Notes under the pieces: generated by a model | What the model was told of the DNA's origin: nothing | Seen by the model: the letters and a program-made list of their open reading frames with translations, nothing else | Database searches by the model: none | Shown here: positions 10,001-19,728 of the stretch, in pieces | Layout of the letters: each line of letters begins with the position of its first letter | Position numbering within the stretch: position 1 is the stretch's first letter | Position numbers and translations under genes: made by a program | Assembly (NCBI GenBank): GCA_005798775.1 | Contig: SYIM01000303.1 | Location: 1 to 40,426, forward strand | Length of the DNA stretch: 40,426 bases | Origin: Burkholderiales bacterium | Lineage (GTDB): Bacteria > Pseudomonadota > Gammaproteobacteria > Burkholderiales > Burkholderiaceae_E | Reading direction: 5' to 3'

Positions 10001-11083
10001 CTGCTCAGCCTGTTCATCGAGCGTCAATACAAACCCGGCTGCGTCGACAGCGGTGAATTTACGCGGATGGAGGGTGATCGGGCCAGCGGGATCGAAGCGG
10101 CCAACCGCATCGATCGAAAGCGAACGCAAGGCGACCCGACCGCCGCCGATCCGCAGATCGATCGATTCGGTAACAGTCTTCAACAGGGCGTCCATCACGC
10201 GCCCCTCGGAAAACCGTAACCACGCCTTAATAGGTCCCTTGCCGCTTTGCACCACCTGCGGCTCGGATTGCGCAGGCGAGAGCCAGCCGCGCAGCGCTTT
10301 CACGAGCGGCACAAACTCGACCTCGCGCGCCGAGGCATAGAGCTCACCGCGCCATTTCCTCCAGTCGGCCAGATCCGATGCCGTAGGGGTGCTGAAGTCG
10401 GCAGCGAATTCGATCCCGCTCAGCCCCAACTCCATGGCCGGTGCACGCAGAGAAAAGTGGTGCCGTACGCCCTGGCTCGTGCTGAGCAGGTCGACGCCTG
10501 CAATCACAGCGGGTTCGGAGCCCAGGCGATCACGCCAATCGAAGCGGGCGTTTCGAACCGAGATTGAACGACTGGCAAGCAGCCACGCGAGCGCCTCTGA
10601 CGAGGCAGTCCGGTCAAGATCGACCAGCGCGCCCGCAACCGCAAAACGCCGTGCTTCCAGTCGCTCGACACGAATGACGGGGCGCAGCAATTCGAGCGAA
10701 GCGAGCCCAGCCTCGCTGCGCGCCAGCGCACGCAGCGACAGCACCGCCGAGACCTCTTCAATGGTGAGCGCCGCGTCGGCGCCTGTGCCAACCCGTACAG
10801 CCCGCGCACGCAGCGAAGGCCGGTAGCCCTCGAAGCCAGAGGAGAGCTCGCCCATCGTGACCGGTGTCTCCAGAGCCGCCGATAGCGCCTGCTCAATCCG
10901 CGGCCGCCACTGATCCACCCCGGGCCAGAACCAATGGCGGAACAAAAGCCACAGACTCACAACAAACACCAGAAGCCCGAGCAACAACCAGCCTGCCCAC
11001 CCCACCGCCCGTCGAACCCAACGCGCACCGGACACAGGAGGCTGTGCCGCTGAAGGCTGGGCAAGGTCAGCAGGGGCGGGCAC
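7079..11083 (-). CDS. YhdP/AsmA-like very large envelope protein (1334 aa)
   Basis: N-terminal transmembrane helix (GWAGWLLLGLLVFVVSLWLLF), long repeat-like beta-rich body, next to tldD as commonly seen for yhdP. Confidence 0.88.
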   Translation of the reverse strand: MPAPADLAQPSAAQPPVSGARWVRRAVGWAGWLLLGLLVFVVSLWLLFRHWFWPGVDQWRPRIEQALSAALETPVTMGELSSGFEGYRPSLRARAVRVGTGADAALTIEEVSAVLSLRALARSEAGLASLELLRPVIRVERLEARRFAVAGALVDLDRTASSEALAWLLASRSISVRNARFDWRDRLGSEPAVIAGVDLLSTSQGVRHHFSLRAPAMELGLSGIEFAADFSTPTASDLADWRKWRGELYASAREVEFVPLVKALRGWLSPAQSEPQVVQSGKGPIKAWLRFSEGRVMDALLKTVTESIDLRIGGGRVALRSLSIDAVGRFDPAGPITLHPRKFTAVDAAGFVLTLDEQAEQRITLEPETLLPVSGQLSLRGFDANRMLEAARRLPLPDRWLAPLSQIAVSGRVTGASMAWDMAGQQPSINIGFERLSVRRVERRGAPASRWPAVTNLSGSVDIHGNSGQLQLESSGASIRFPGVLAEPLVPLASLAGTVGWKIESPDESGAAGVIELYAAGLNFANADLAGTLNGRWRSVGRSALGEVDVATALNRVNPARVAAYLPMSIDTDVRGWVGRAVGGAGRAEARLRLRGDLADFPFREASLGEFRVEAKLDQAALGFLPQWPGIDRIRGTLTFDRAAMDLTAESAATLGVGLREITARIPDLARPVIAIRGLAQGPLATMLHYVYASPIGSGVDPQVKAWQTGGAADLALDLDIGLGQGGATGYSGRVVFNGNELRLAPGAPAFTGIAGEIRFDARGIRAESLNARWLGRPLQVRLNAPIGRALRIDAQGALPAAELGVLFPDLRIDQITGHADWQASIDMGPQGVHGRLESRLESIGSAFPAPFAKKPGGVWPLTVDWIRPRDSQRAETVRISLRDDVQAIFERSAAPNAARAVIAIGTPAQLPSEGMALDLRIPRLDMSEWERALAPPPPGASARADATHIPMRGGRLAERIALNRVSLITDSLIVGGKDFTGVVLGATRLDNMWRASIAAREINGLVAWQPARVGLPAGAVQARLSVLNVPRNRQSDIERLLDTAPTRLPALDIETDKLILSGRELGQMSLRAANAADGDHPAWQLERLRIDHPGGRLDATGTWEASRLGAARWTALNFELGIREPARLLETFGVVGAVSGGGPGRLAGNVRWEGSPLAIDYGSLTGELDFQAGKGQFLKTEPGLSKLIGVLNLQSLPRRLSLDFRDIFAEGFAFDQIGGRAAIASGVATTNDFRMRGVQAQVGIRGSVNLADETQKLRVEVRPELNAGLASLAYAAVANPAIGLGTFLAQWAFRKPLQDMFSYEYDVTGSWADPSVVERARPRFDVPAAPAPR

Positions 11084-11156
11084 GACAGTGTCTCGGGCGT
11101 GGCAAGGCGGGGTGTAGCATCGAACTATCTAGAATACCCTGTTCAGGGTTGGGCCC

Positions 11157-13880
11157 ATGCGATTCGTCTCTGAAGACTATTCCGGCTACTTCCGCCGCTC
11201 GCTCGCCGCGCTCGAAGCGAAAAACGCTGACTCCCCATCGATTCGACGCCTGCTGAGCGAGCGGGTCGCTGCCGCCCTCGATGCCTCAGCAATCGACGCC
11301 CTGCTCGACACCCACGCTGAAGGCCGACCGCTCGCGGCCGACGGCGCACACGCGGCAAGCGTCCTCAGGCGCCTGCGCCAGTGGGTGATGCTGATTTTGA
11401 TGGAGCGCGATATCTCGGGGCATGCCGATCTCGACGAGGTCTGTCAGGCAATGACCTATCTCGCACGGCGCACCACCGGCTGCGCCATGCGCGTTGCCGG
11501 GTCCGAGCTTGCGCAGCAGTTCGGCGCCGCCCTCGATGGCGAGGGTCGCCCACAGGACCTGCTTGCCGTTGCCATGGGCAAAGGCGGTGCGGACGAACTC
11601 AATGTGTCGTCCGACCTCGATCTGGTGTTTGTATTTCGCGATGAAGGTCAGAGCGCAGGTGGCGCAAGCGGCCGAGTCATCGCCAGCAGCGAATGGATGC
11701 ACCGCGCCGCACGCCGTACTATCGAATTACTCTCGGAGATCACCGCCGACGGCTTTGTGTTTCGGGTCGACACCCGCCTCCGACCCAACGGTGACTCCGG
11801 TCCGCTGGTCGCCTCGCTATCCATGCTCGAGCAGTATTTTTATTCCCAGGGGCGAGAGTGGGAGCGGTTCGCCTGGCTCAAGTCCAATGTGATCGCAGAC
11901 ACCGCGCAGGCAGGCGAACAGACGCGGCGCGACGACACTCAGTCGCTCGAACGGATCGTCACGCCCTTCGTATTCAGGCGCTATCTCGACTACGACGCCT
12001 TCGCGTCGCTGCGTGATCTGCATCGGTTGATCCGCTCCGAGGTGGCCCGCCGCTCGGCGCGTGACCTGACCGCGCGCGACGTGAAGCTCGGCCGTGGCGG
12101 CATCCGCGAGATCGAGTTCACTGCACAACTGTTTCAGATCGTCCGCGGTGGCCGCGACCCTGGCCTGCGCGACCGCCGAACGTTGGCCACACTTGCCACC
12201 CTTGCCCGTCGCTCAGTACTCGATCGCGAGGAGTGCGACACCCTCGCGCGGGCGTATCAGTTGCTCCGCCGCACGGAGCATGCGATTCAGTTTCGCGAAG
12301 ATGAGCAGACCCACCGGCTGTCGGGTTCGCCTGATGAACGGGCGCCCATCGCTGCCATGCTGCGCATGGCGCCCGCCGATTTCGATCAGGCCATCACCGA
12401 CGCCACCCAGGCAGTGGCCAACATCTTTGAGCGGTTGCTCGCCCCGGACCCCGACGATCGCGTGCGCGCATCCGACGAAAGCGCGGGCGAGGCGACGCTG
12501 GCTGCAGACGATCCCGATGTTGTTCGCCGGATCGGGCTCCTGCGCGAGGGAACGCGATATGCAGCTGCGCGACCCGACACGCGGGCGGCAATCGAACGTC
12601 TGTTGAGTGAGGCGATCTCGCAGCGCACCGGAAGTGCCGGCATGATCCGCCTGGTGGAGATGCTTGAGTCGGTGTGTCGCCGCCCAGCCTATGTGGCGCT
12701 CCTCGCGCGCTATCCGCTGGTCTTTGGCAGAGTGCTGCGCGTGCTCGATTGGTCTAAGTGGCCAGCCGAGTACCTGATGCGCCACCCGGTGGTGCTCGAT
12801 GAGCTTCTCGACGGCCAGCTTCTTGAAAGCACCACTTTTCCCGATTGGGCAAGGCAGCTTCGGGAACGCGTGGTCGCGGCGCGAATTGGCGAAACACCTG
12901 ATGTCGAGCTTCAGATGGATCTGGTTCGCGAGGCCCACCATGCACAGGTGTTTCGCCTGATGGTCCAGGACCTGGAAGGCCGCCACAGCACTGAGCGTAT
13001 CTCGGACTTTCTGAGTGAGCTCGCCGATCAGGTCCTCGGGCTGGTCATCGATCTGATCTGGTCGCAGCTGAGGCAACGCTATTGCGACCCGCCGCGGTTT
13101 GCCGCGATCGCCTACGGCCGGCTGGGGGGCAAGGACCTCGGCTACGCCTCCGATCTCGATCTGGTGTTTCTTTACGATAACGACGACGAGCGCGCGACCG
13201 AAGCGTATTCATTTCTCGCGCAACGCTTGGGCGGCTGGTTATCGACGCGCACGGCGGCGGGGCTCCTCTTTGAAACCGATCTGCGGCTTCGTCCCAACGG
13301 CCAGGCTGGGCTCCTGGTCTCCACTGTCGAGGCCTTTGAGGGCTACCAGCGCGAGTCGGCATGGGTGTGGGAACACCAGGCGCTGTCGCGGGCGCGCTTT
13401 GCTGCGGGCGACCAGGCCCTTGGTGAACGCTTCGAGCAGGTCCGGCGGTCGGTACTGTCGATCGTACGCGACCCGCAGACGCTCGCGAAAGAGGTCATCG
13501 CCATGCGACGCAAGATGCATGACGGCCATCCTAACCGAAGCGAACTCTTCGATTTGAAACATGACCGCGGCGGCATGGTCGACATCGAATTCAACGTGCA
13601 GTACCTGGTGCTTGCGCACGCCCAACTCCATCCCCAGCTGCTCGACAACGCCGGCAACATCGCGCTACTTGGGCGCGCCGCAGAGGCCGGGTTGATCGAT
13701 CGCACGCTGGCGCAAGAGGTGGCAAACGCCTATCGCCGCTATCGTCAGCTGCAGCACAAGCTGCGCCTCGATGACTCGCAGTACGCACGCGTGGCGCCTG
13801 AGGTCGTGGCGGCGCAGGCAGATTCGGTCGTATCGCTTTGGCGCCAAACCCTGGAGTCGGCCGCGGGCGAGGATCGCTAG
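11157..13880 (+). CDS. glnE: Bifunctional [glutamine synthetase] adenylyltransferase/deadenylylase
   Basis: Two nucleotidyltransferase domains: AMGKGGADELNVSSDLDLVFVF and AYGRLGGKDLGYASDLDLVFLYDND; about 900 aa. Confidence 0.96.
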   Translation: MRFVSEDYSGYFRRSLAALEAKNADSPSIRRLLSERVAAALDASAIDALLDTHAEGRPLAADGAHAASVLRRLRQWVMLILMERDISGHADLDEVCQAMTYLARRTTGCAMRVAGSELAQQFGAALDGEGRPQDLLAVAMGKGGADELNVSSDLDLVFVFRDEGQSAGGASGRVIASSEWMHRAARRTIELLSEITADGFVFRVDTRLRPNGDSGPLVASLSMLEQYFYSQGREWERFAWLKSNVIADTAQAGEQTRRDDTQSLERIVTPFVFRRYLDYDAFASLRDLHRLIRSEVARRSARDLTARDVKLGRGGIREIEFTAQLFQIVRGGRDPGLRDRRTLATLATLARRSVLDREECDTLARAYQLLRRTEHAIQFREDEQTHRLSGSPDERAPIAAMLRMAPADFDQAITDATQAVANIFERLLAPDPDDRVRASDESAGEATLAADDPDVVRRIGLLREGTRYAAARPDTRAAIERLLSEAISQRTGSAGMIRLVEMLESVCRRPAYVALLARYPLVFGRVLRVLDWSKWPAEYLMRHPVVLDELLDGQLLESTTFPDWARQLRERVVAARIGETPDVELQMDLVREAHHAQVFRLMVQDLEGRHSTERISDFLSELADQVLGLVIDLIWSQLRQRYCDPPRFAAIAYGRLGGKDLGYASDLDLVFLYDNDDERATEAYSFLAQRLGGWLSTRTAAGLLFETDLRLRPNGQAGLLVSTVEAFEGYQRESAWVWEHQALSRARFAAGDQALGERFEQVRRSVLSIVRDPQTLAKEVIAMRRKMHDGHPNRSELFDLKHDRGGMVDIEFNVQYLVLAHAQLHPQLLDNAGNIALLGRAAEAGLIDRTLAQEVANAYRRYRQLQHKLRLDDSQYARVAPEVVAAQADSVVSLWRQTLESAAGEDR

Positions 13881-13932
13881 CGTATCCGCGCGCTCTTAAC
13901 AGCCGAGGCCTGTGGCGCGACCAGGATCCCCG

Positions 13933-14268
13933 TCAGCGCCCTAGCAACAGAAACACCGCCGAACCCGCCAGGAGCCCGTACAGCGCGTTTCCGGTGAGCC
14001 TGACCACCACCAGCAGCACGATCGCCGACAGTAGGCGTGGGTCAACCAGGAGCGCAGGCGAGAAGGCCGATGCCGCGAGCCAGGGCTTGAACACTTCTGG
14101 CGCAACCAAAGCGGTGAGCGCTGCGAGGGGCGCATAGCGCAGCGCCCGTTCGAGCAGGCCACGCGGACGCAAGCTCGCCGGTACAAACAGAAACGCGTTC
14201 CGGAGCGCGAAAATGATCACCGCGAGCATCCCCGTGGTGATCCAGATATTCAAGGCGGTCATAGTCAT
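13933..14268 (-). CDS. AzlD-family branched-chain amino acid transport protein
   Basis: 111-aa hydrophobic MTMTALNIWITTGMLAVIIFALRNAFLF...; ATGA overlap with the AzlC-like gene. Confidence 0.87.
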   Translation of the reverse strand: MTMTALNIWITTGMLAVIIFALRNAFLFVPASLRPRGLLERALRYAPLAALTALVAPEVFKPWLAASAFSPALLVDPRLLSAIVLLVVVRLTGNALYGLLAGSAVFLLLGR

Positions 14269-15005
14269 GGCGCCGACCCACGCGACCGAGTACGCGCTTC
14301 GAGGACAAGCGGCGTGACCACCCCAACCAACACCGCGAGCAGCATCCCGGCCCGATGCGGCCACCCGACTCCGATCAGCGCAACCACGGTCGCGGCAATC
14401 ACCACTGGCCAGGCGAGGCTCACCCGCATGGCCTGGGCAATCAGGGCGAGCACGGCCAGTGTGCCCAGAAACCCCAGGTCGCGCCCAGGCTCCACATAAG
14501 CCATCACTGCAATGCCGAGCAGCGAGCCCACCTGCCAGGCGGCCCAAACGGGCAAATTGAGCCCCATGAAGAGCGCCGTGCGCTGGGCCCGGCGTTCGCG
14601 ACCGGACAAGGTCTGGTACACCGCAAGGCCCGAATCGGTCGTCATATAGCCCGCAAACGATCGTAGTCGGGGCGGCAGGCGCGACAGATCGCGCGACAGC
14701 GAAGCGCTATAGATCATGAACCGGAGACTGGTGAGAAACGTGGTGAAACCAATCAGCGCGAACGACGCACCCGATGCCATCAGCGGCAGTGCTGCCAGCT
14801 GTGCGGTACCGGAAAACACAATGAGCGTCATGCCGACAGACTGGCCAACACTCATCCCGGCCTGAATCATGGCGACACCGGCGATGATGCCCCAGACAAA
14901 CGTGCCGACCATGCCGGGCACCGAAAGCCTCGCACCCATCACGAATCGCGCCCGCCGCAAGGCGGCTGCCGGGCGCTGTCCTGCGTCTGCCACGGGCCTC
15001 AGCAA
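14265..15005 (-). CDS. AzlC-family branched-chain amino acid permease
   Basis: SVGMTLIVFSGTAQLAALPLMASGASFALIGFTTFLTSLRFMIYSASLSRDL. Confidence 0.9.
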   Translation of the reverse strand: MLRPVADAGQRPAAALRRARFVMGARLSVPGMVGTFVWGIIAGVAMIQAGMSVGQSVGMTLIVFSGTAQLAALPLMASGASFALIGFTTFLTSLRFMIYSASLSRDLSRLPPRLRSFAGYMTTDSGLAVYQTLSGRERRAQRTALFMGLNLPVWAAWQVGSLLGIAVMAYVEPGRDLGFLGTLAVLALIAQAMRVSLAWPVVIAATVVALIGVGWPHRAGMLLAVLVGVVTPLVLEARTRSRGSAP

Positions 15006-15017
15006 CGCCTGGGAGCC

Positions 15018-16244
15018 TCAGGGCGAAGCGCGCGCCACACGCCCAAGCCCCCATCCGGTTTGTTTTGCCACCCACGCAGCGCCGATCAGGCACACCAGCA
15101 CGAAGGGGAGCGACAGCAGGTTGAGCACCGACCAGCCGTTTACGAAGAGGAGCGCCCCCGAGGCGGCCGAACTGGTGATCATCACCCCAAAGACGCTCAT
15201 GTCCATGAAGCCCTGGACTTTATTTTTTTCAGCGGGCCGATAGCACCGCGTGAGAAGCGCCGTGCCGCTCGTGTACATAAAATTCCAGCCCACGCCAAGG
15301 AGGAAGAGCGAAACAGAGAAGTGCATGAGCTCAACACCCGAAAGCGCCACGACCACGCAACCTGCATTAAGCAGCACCCCGATCACCATGATCGGCAGGA
15401 TGCCGTGGCGGGTGATCAGCGCGCCGGTGAAGAGACCCGGCGCAAACATGCCAATGATGTGCCACTGCAGCACAAACACTGTTTCGTTAAAAGACAGGCT
15501 GCAGACCTCCATGGCAAGCGGCGTCGCCACCATGAGCAGGTTCATCACTCCGTAGGAAAGCGCGGCCGAGGCGATGGCAAGTATGGCCATCGGCTGGCGA
15601 AGGATGACGGAGAGCGGCCGCGCTTCGCCTCCCAGCACCGGTCCCGAGGGCAGTGTGATCCGGAGGAGCTGAATCAGGCCCAGGGACAACAGCCCGAACA
15701 CCATCAACACGAGATAGGTACCGGCAAACTGATGCGACAGGACTGTGCGCGACCACTTTGAAATCTCCGGGCCCAGAATGCCGCCGATCAACCCGCCGGT
15801 GAGCACCAGCGAAATCGCCTTGGTCTTGAATGCCGGCTCGTAAGCGTCGGCCGCATCGGCCGCCGCAAAACGCAGACTCGCACCAAACGCGTTGTAGATA
15901 CCGCAGAGGAAGGTGCCCAGACACAGCAGGGGCAGGCTTTCGATCGTCATGGCCCAGAACGCAACTAGCGCGCTCACCATTGCGGCCACCGAGCCGACGC
16001 TGTAACCCACGCGCCGGCCGTATCGGCGCATGACCGCCGCCGCCGGCATCGACCAGATGGCGCTACCAATCACGTAGGACGTGACCGGGAGCGCGGCGAG
16101 CATCTTGTCGTTGGACAGTTGCAGTCCGGCCAGCACATTGACTGCGATGAGCGTAGCGTTATTGATGAGAAGAAGCGCCTGCAGGGTCGTAAGCAGACCG
16201 ACCTGAAACCTGAGGGTGGCGAGCATGGCGAGGGCCTGAGCCAA
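15018..16244 (-). CDS. MFS transporter
   Basis: About 12 hydrophobic segments; GSAIWSMPAAAVMRRYGRRVGYSVG (MFS loop-like motif). Confidence 0.88.
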   Translation of the reverse strand: MAQALAMLATLRFQVGLLTTLQALLLINNATLIAVNVLAGLQLSNDKMLAALPVTSYVIGSAIWSMPAAAVMRRYGRRVGYSVGSVAAMVSALVAFWAMTIESLPLLCLGTFLCGIYNAFGASLRFAAADAADAYEPAFKTKAISLVLTGGLIGGILGPEISKWSRTVLSHQFAGTYLVLMVFGLLSLGLIQLLRITLPSGPVLGGEARPLSVILRQPMAILAIASAALSYGVMNLLMVATPLAMEVCSLSFNETVFVLQWHIIGMFAPGLFTGALITRHGILPIMVIGVLLNAGCVVVALSGVELMHFSVSLFLLGVGWNFMYTSGTALLTRCYRPAEKNKVQGFMDMSVFGVMITSSAASGALLFVNGWSVLNLLSLPFVLVCLIGAAWVAKQTGWGLGRVARASP

Positions 16245-16383
16245 GAAAACAATCGCTCAGTCTAACAGCCCGAAACTCGGGTCCCTGAACACTTCAGGAC
16301 AGAACGAGACCGGCTTCGCTAGAATAATGCTCTTTACGCAGGTCTCCCGACTGCGTGCCCAAGACACTTCCCAGGAGAACCCC

Positions 16384-17307
16384 ATGTCGATGGCCGACCG
16401 CGACGGACTGATCTGGTTCGACGGCAAGATGGTCGACTGGCGCGATGCCAAGATCCACGTACTCACCCATACGCTGCACTACGGGATGGGTGTCTTTGAA
16501 GGCGTTCGCGCCTACGACGCCGTGGGCGGTACTGCCATTTTCCGCCTTGCAGAGCACACCCGCCGCTTCTTCAATTCGGCAAAGATCTTCCAGATGGCGC
16601 TGCCCTTTGATGAGGCCACGCTCGCCCAGGCGCAAAAAGACGTCGTTCGCGAAAATAAGCTCGCGTCCTGCTACATCCGGCCGATCGCCTGGATCGGCTC
16701 GGCCAAGCTCGGCGTGTCCGCGCGCGGCAACACCGTACATGTTGCAATTGCCGCCTGGCCCTGGGGCGCTTACCTGGGTGAAGACGGCCTGTCGCGCGGC
16801 ATCCGCGTTAAGGTTTCGTCCTTCACCCGTCACCATGTCAACGTGTCCATGGTGCGCGCCAAGGCGAGCGGCTACTACGTCAACTCTATCCTTGCCAACG
16901 CCGAGGTCACCGCCCACGGCTACGATGAAGCGCTTCTGCTCGACACCGAAGGCTATGTCTCCGAGGGTGCAGGCGAAAACGTGTTCATCGTCCGCAACGG
17001 CGTGATTTACACGCCCGACGTCGCCTCGTGCCTGGACGGCATCACGCGCGAAGCCGTCATCACCATCGCTCGCGATCTTGGCATCGAAGTGCGGGAAAAG
17101 CGCATGACACGCGATGAGGTTTACTGCGCCGACGAAGCCTTTTTCACTGGCACCGCCGCCGAGATCACCCCCATCCGAGAGGTCGACGACCGCACTATCG
17201 GTAGCGGGCGCCGCGGCCCCATCACCGAACAACTCCAGAATGTGTTCTTCGATACGGTCGGTGGCCGCGCGCAGCGTTATGCGAGCTGGCTCACCCCGGT
17301 CGCCTGA
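16384..17307 (+). CDS. ilvE: Branched-chain amino acid aminotransferase
   Basis: MSMADRDGLIWFDGKMVDWRDAKIHVLTHTLHYGMGVFEGVRAY; YVNSILANAEVTAHGYDEALLLDTEGYVSEGAGENVFIV. Confidence 0.95.
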   Translation: MSMADRDGLIWFDGKMVDWRDAKIHVLTHTLHYGMGVFEGVRAYDAVGGTAIFRLAEHTRRFFNSAKIFQMALPFDEATLAQAQKDVVRENKLASCYIRPIAWIGSAKLGVSARGNTVHVAIAAWPWGAYLGEDGLSRGIRVKVSSFTRHHVNVSMVRAKASGYYVNSILANAEVTAHGYDEALLLDTEGYVSEGAGENVFIVRNGVIYTPDVASCLDGITREAVITIARDLGIEVREKRMTRDEVYCADEAFFTGTAAEITPIREVDDRTIGSGRRGPITEQLQNVFFDTVGGRAQRYASWLTPVA

Positions 17308-17335
17308 GCCCGATTTCCCTCACTGGGTCCGTGCC

Positions 17336-17545
17336 ATGACAGCTGCCGCCCCCCCTGCCGCGCACGCCGCCGTCGAGCTCGACGGCGCTGCGCTGCCTGC
17401 GTTCTGCCCCAACCCGGCCATGCCCGTCTGGTCTGGTCATCCGCGCATCTTTCTCGACGTCACCACCACCGGCGAAGCCCGCTGCCCGTATTGCGGCACC
17501 ACCTACCGGCTCAAACCCGGCAGCGCGCCGCGCGGTCATCACTGA
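17336..17545 (+). CDS. zf-CHCC-type zinc-finger domain protein
   Basis: FCPNPAMPVWSGHPRIFLDVTTTGEARCPYCGTTYRLKPG; directly after ilvE. Confidence 0.82.
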   Translation: MTAAAPPAAHAAVELDGAALPAFCPNPAMPVWSGHPRIFLDVTTTGEARCPYCGTTYRLKPGSAPRGHH

Positions 17546-17616
17546 TCAGCCGCGTATCACCCAACCCCTCGCACTGTATTCACACCGGATCGCCCGACCC
17601 GATCATGCCCCCGTCC

Positions 17617-18042
17617 ATGCAGACGCCGCTAAGTGCCGAGGCTGTAGAAGAGGCTTTCTATGACGCCATGCGGCGCGGCGACCTTGCCGCCATGATGGCG
17701 CTGTGGGCCGACGATGAAGAGGTAATCTGCGCTCACCCCAACGGTCCACGCCATATCGGTCTCGAAGCGGTGCGTGCCTCCTGGGAGTCAATCCTGTCCG
17801 GCGGTGGGGTGAATGTCGCAATCCGCGCGGTCCGGGGACATGCCGGCGCGGTACTTGCCGTCCACAGCGTCATCGAGACCATCACGGTACAAGGCCAGCG
17901 CGCGACCGAAGCCGTCGAATGCGTCGCGACCAACGTGTTCGTGAAGGGTCCGTCGGGCTGGAAAATCCTGATCCACCATGCCTCGCAGTCGGGCGAGGGC
18001 GAGCCTGCCGCCACAGCGCCCCAGGGCGCGGTGCTTCACTAG
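17617..18042 (+). CDS. SnoaL/NTF2-like (DUF4440-type) protein
   Basis: AFYDAMRRGDLAAMMALWADDEEVICAHPNGPRHIGLEAVRASWESIL...GWKILIHHAS. Confidence 0.82.
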   Translation: MQTPLSAEAVEEAFYDAMRRGDLAAMMALWADDEEVICAHPNGPRHIGLEAVRASWESILSGGGVNVAIRAVRGHAGAVLAVHSVIETITVQGQRATEAVECVATNVFVKGPSGWKILIHHASQSGEGEPAATAPQGAVLH

Positions 18043-19021
18043 AGCCCGATCCGAGTTGTCAGGCTACCTCGCGCCACGCTGGCTGCCAGGCGCTCACCTT
18101 CAGACCATCTGGTCAGCGGTCGCTGCGACCCGTCCCGCCGCGGCGCTGTCCCGAACCCGCTGGATCACCCCTGACGATGATTTCGTCGATCTTGACTCAG
18201 GACCTGCGCCTGCCTCGGAAGACGCCCCCCTGTGGGTGCTGTTCCACGGTCTCGAAGGCAGTTCTCGCAGCCACTATGCACGGGCCTTGCTCGCCCATGC
18301 CACCCGTATCGGCTGGCAGGGCGCGGTGATTCATTTCCGCGGCTGTAGCGGCACGCCCAATCACCGACCGCGCGCGTATCACTCGGGCGACTCGGCTGAA
18401 ATCGACTGGATGCTGCGCCGGCTGCATCGCGAGCACCCCCGGCGCCCGCTCTTTGCCTGCGGGGTCTCCCTGGGCGGCAATGCACTCGTCAAGTGGCTGG
18501 GCGAACAGGGTGAGGCCGCCCGCTTCGTACGCGCGGCAGCGGCGATCTGCCCGCCACAGGACCTGCAGGCGGGCGCCGAGGCCTTATCACGCGGATTCAA
18601 CCGCGTCTACTGCGAATACTTTTTGCGGTCCCTGCGACCCAAGACTTTGGCGATGCTCGAGCGATGGCCAGGTTTGGTCGACGCCCAGCGCGTCCGAAGG
18701 TCCCGCGATTTTTTCGACTTTGATGATGCAGTTACCGCACCCCTTCATGGCTTCGCCAGTTGCTATGACTACTGGTCCCGCAGTTCCTGCCGACGGTTTA
18801 TGGGCGCAATCCGCGTGCCCACCCTGGTTGTGAATGCGCGCAACGATCCCTTTGTCCCGGTGCGAGCGCTGGCATCGCAAGCCGAGGTGAGCCCACTCGT
18901 GACCCTCGACTATCCCGGCGCGGGCGGTCACGTGGGCTTTCCGTCACCGGGCGGCGCTGCTGGATTCGACTGGATCCCGGCACGACTCGAGGCCTTCTTT
19001 CGCCTCAAGGGAGAACTCTGA
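17978..19021 (+). CDS. YheT-like alpha/beta hydrolase
   Basis: GYLAPRWLPGAHLQTIWS, FHGLEGSSRSHYARALLAH, FACGVSLGGNALVKWLGEQG (nucleophile elbow). True start probably TTG 18056, just after the previous stop. Confidence 0.85.
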   Translation: MPRSRARASLPPQRPRARCFTRARSELSGYLAPRWLPGAHLQTIWSAVAATRPAAALSRTRWITPDDDFVDLDSGPAPASEDAPLWVLFHGLEGSSRSHYARALLAHATRIGWQGAVIHFRGCSGTPNHRPRAYHSGDSAEIDWMLRRLHREHPRRPLFACGVSLGGNALVKWLGEQGEAARFVRAAAAICPPQDLQAGAEALSRGFNRVYCEYFLRSLRPKTLAMLERWPGLVDAQRVRRSRDFFDFDDAVTAPLHGFASCYDYWSRSSCRRFMGAIRVPTLVVNARNDPFVPVRALASQAEVSPLVTLDYPGAGGHVGFPSPGGAAGFDWIPARLEAFFRLKGEL

Positions 19022-19022
19022 C

Positions 19023-19592
19023 GTGTCACAGCAATTTGATCCGCTGGTTATCCGAGCGATGGCGCGATGGCCTGATGTTCCTGCCGTGTTCGGGTGGCTG
19101 CGGCTCGACCCACGAGGCAACTGGCTGCTGATCGACCGGGGCCAGCCCGGTTTTAACGAGCAAGCGCACGGCGCTGGCAGCCCGATCACCAATCCAGCCA
19201 TCATTGACTTCATCGGCCGCAACTATGCCGACGATAGTCAGGGGCGCTGGTTCTGGCAGAACGGTCCACAGCGAGTTTTCGTCAGGCTCGACCGCGCTCC
19301 CTGGGTGATCCGGGTCATCGGCAACGGCCCTGGAGTAAGACTCGTCACGCACACCGGCCTCGCCTTCAAAGGGGTGCGGCGCGCGGCATTCGGCCCTGCT
19401 GGCGAGATTCTGCTCAATGCCGACCAAGGCTGCGGTGTAGTGCACGATCTTGACGCATGCTGCCTTCAACTTGATGACGCTGGCGACTCCGAGACGCCGG
19501 TCCTGGTACTGGGCGCAGCGCGTCTGCCCGTGCAGCGCTGCACTGATCCAGAGCGCGAATTCGGATTTGTGACCCAACCAGCCTTCGCCTGA
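19023..19592 (+). CDS. Uncharacterised betaproteobacterial conserved protein (DUF2946/DUF2944-like)
   Basis: WPDVPAVFGWLRLDPRGNWLLIDRG...ITNPAIIDFIGRNYADDSQGRWFWQNGPQRVFVRLDRAPWVIRV; family number from memory and uncertain. Confidence 0.65.
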   Translation: MSQQFDPLVIRAMARWPDVPAVFGWLRLDPRGNWLLIDRGQPGFNEQAHGAGSPITNPAIIDFIGRNYADDSQGRWFWQNGPQRVFVRLDRAPWVIRVIGNGPGVRLVTHTGLAFKGVRRAAFGPAGEILLNADQGCGVVHDLDACCLQLDDAGDSETPVLVLGAARLPVQRCTDPEREFGFVTQPAFA

Positions 19593-19728
19593 ACCGCCCC
19601 CCGCCAAATATTCGATCTGAGGACTCTTCGAATCACCCACAGATCATAGCGGCAAGAGTTACCGTTTTTTTCTGTTGAGGAATCCCGCCCTCATCAGTAC
19701 CCTAACCTTTGGATTTGGTTTTACCAAC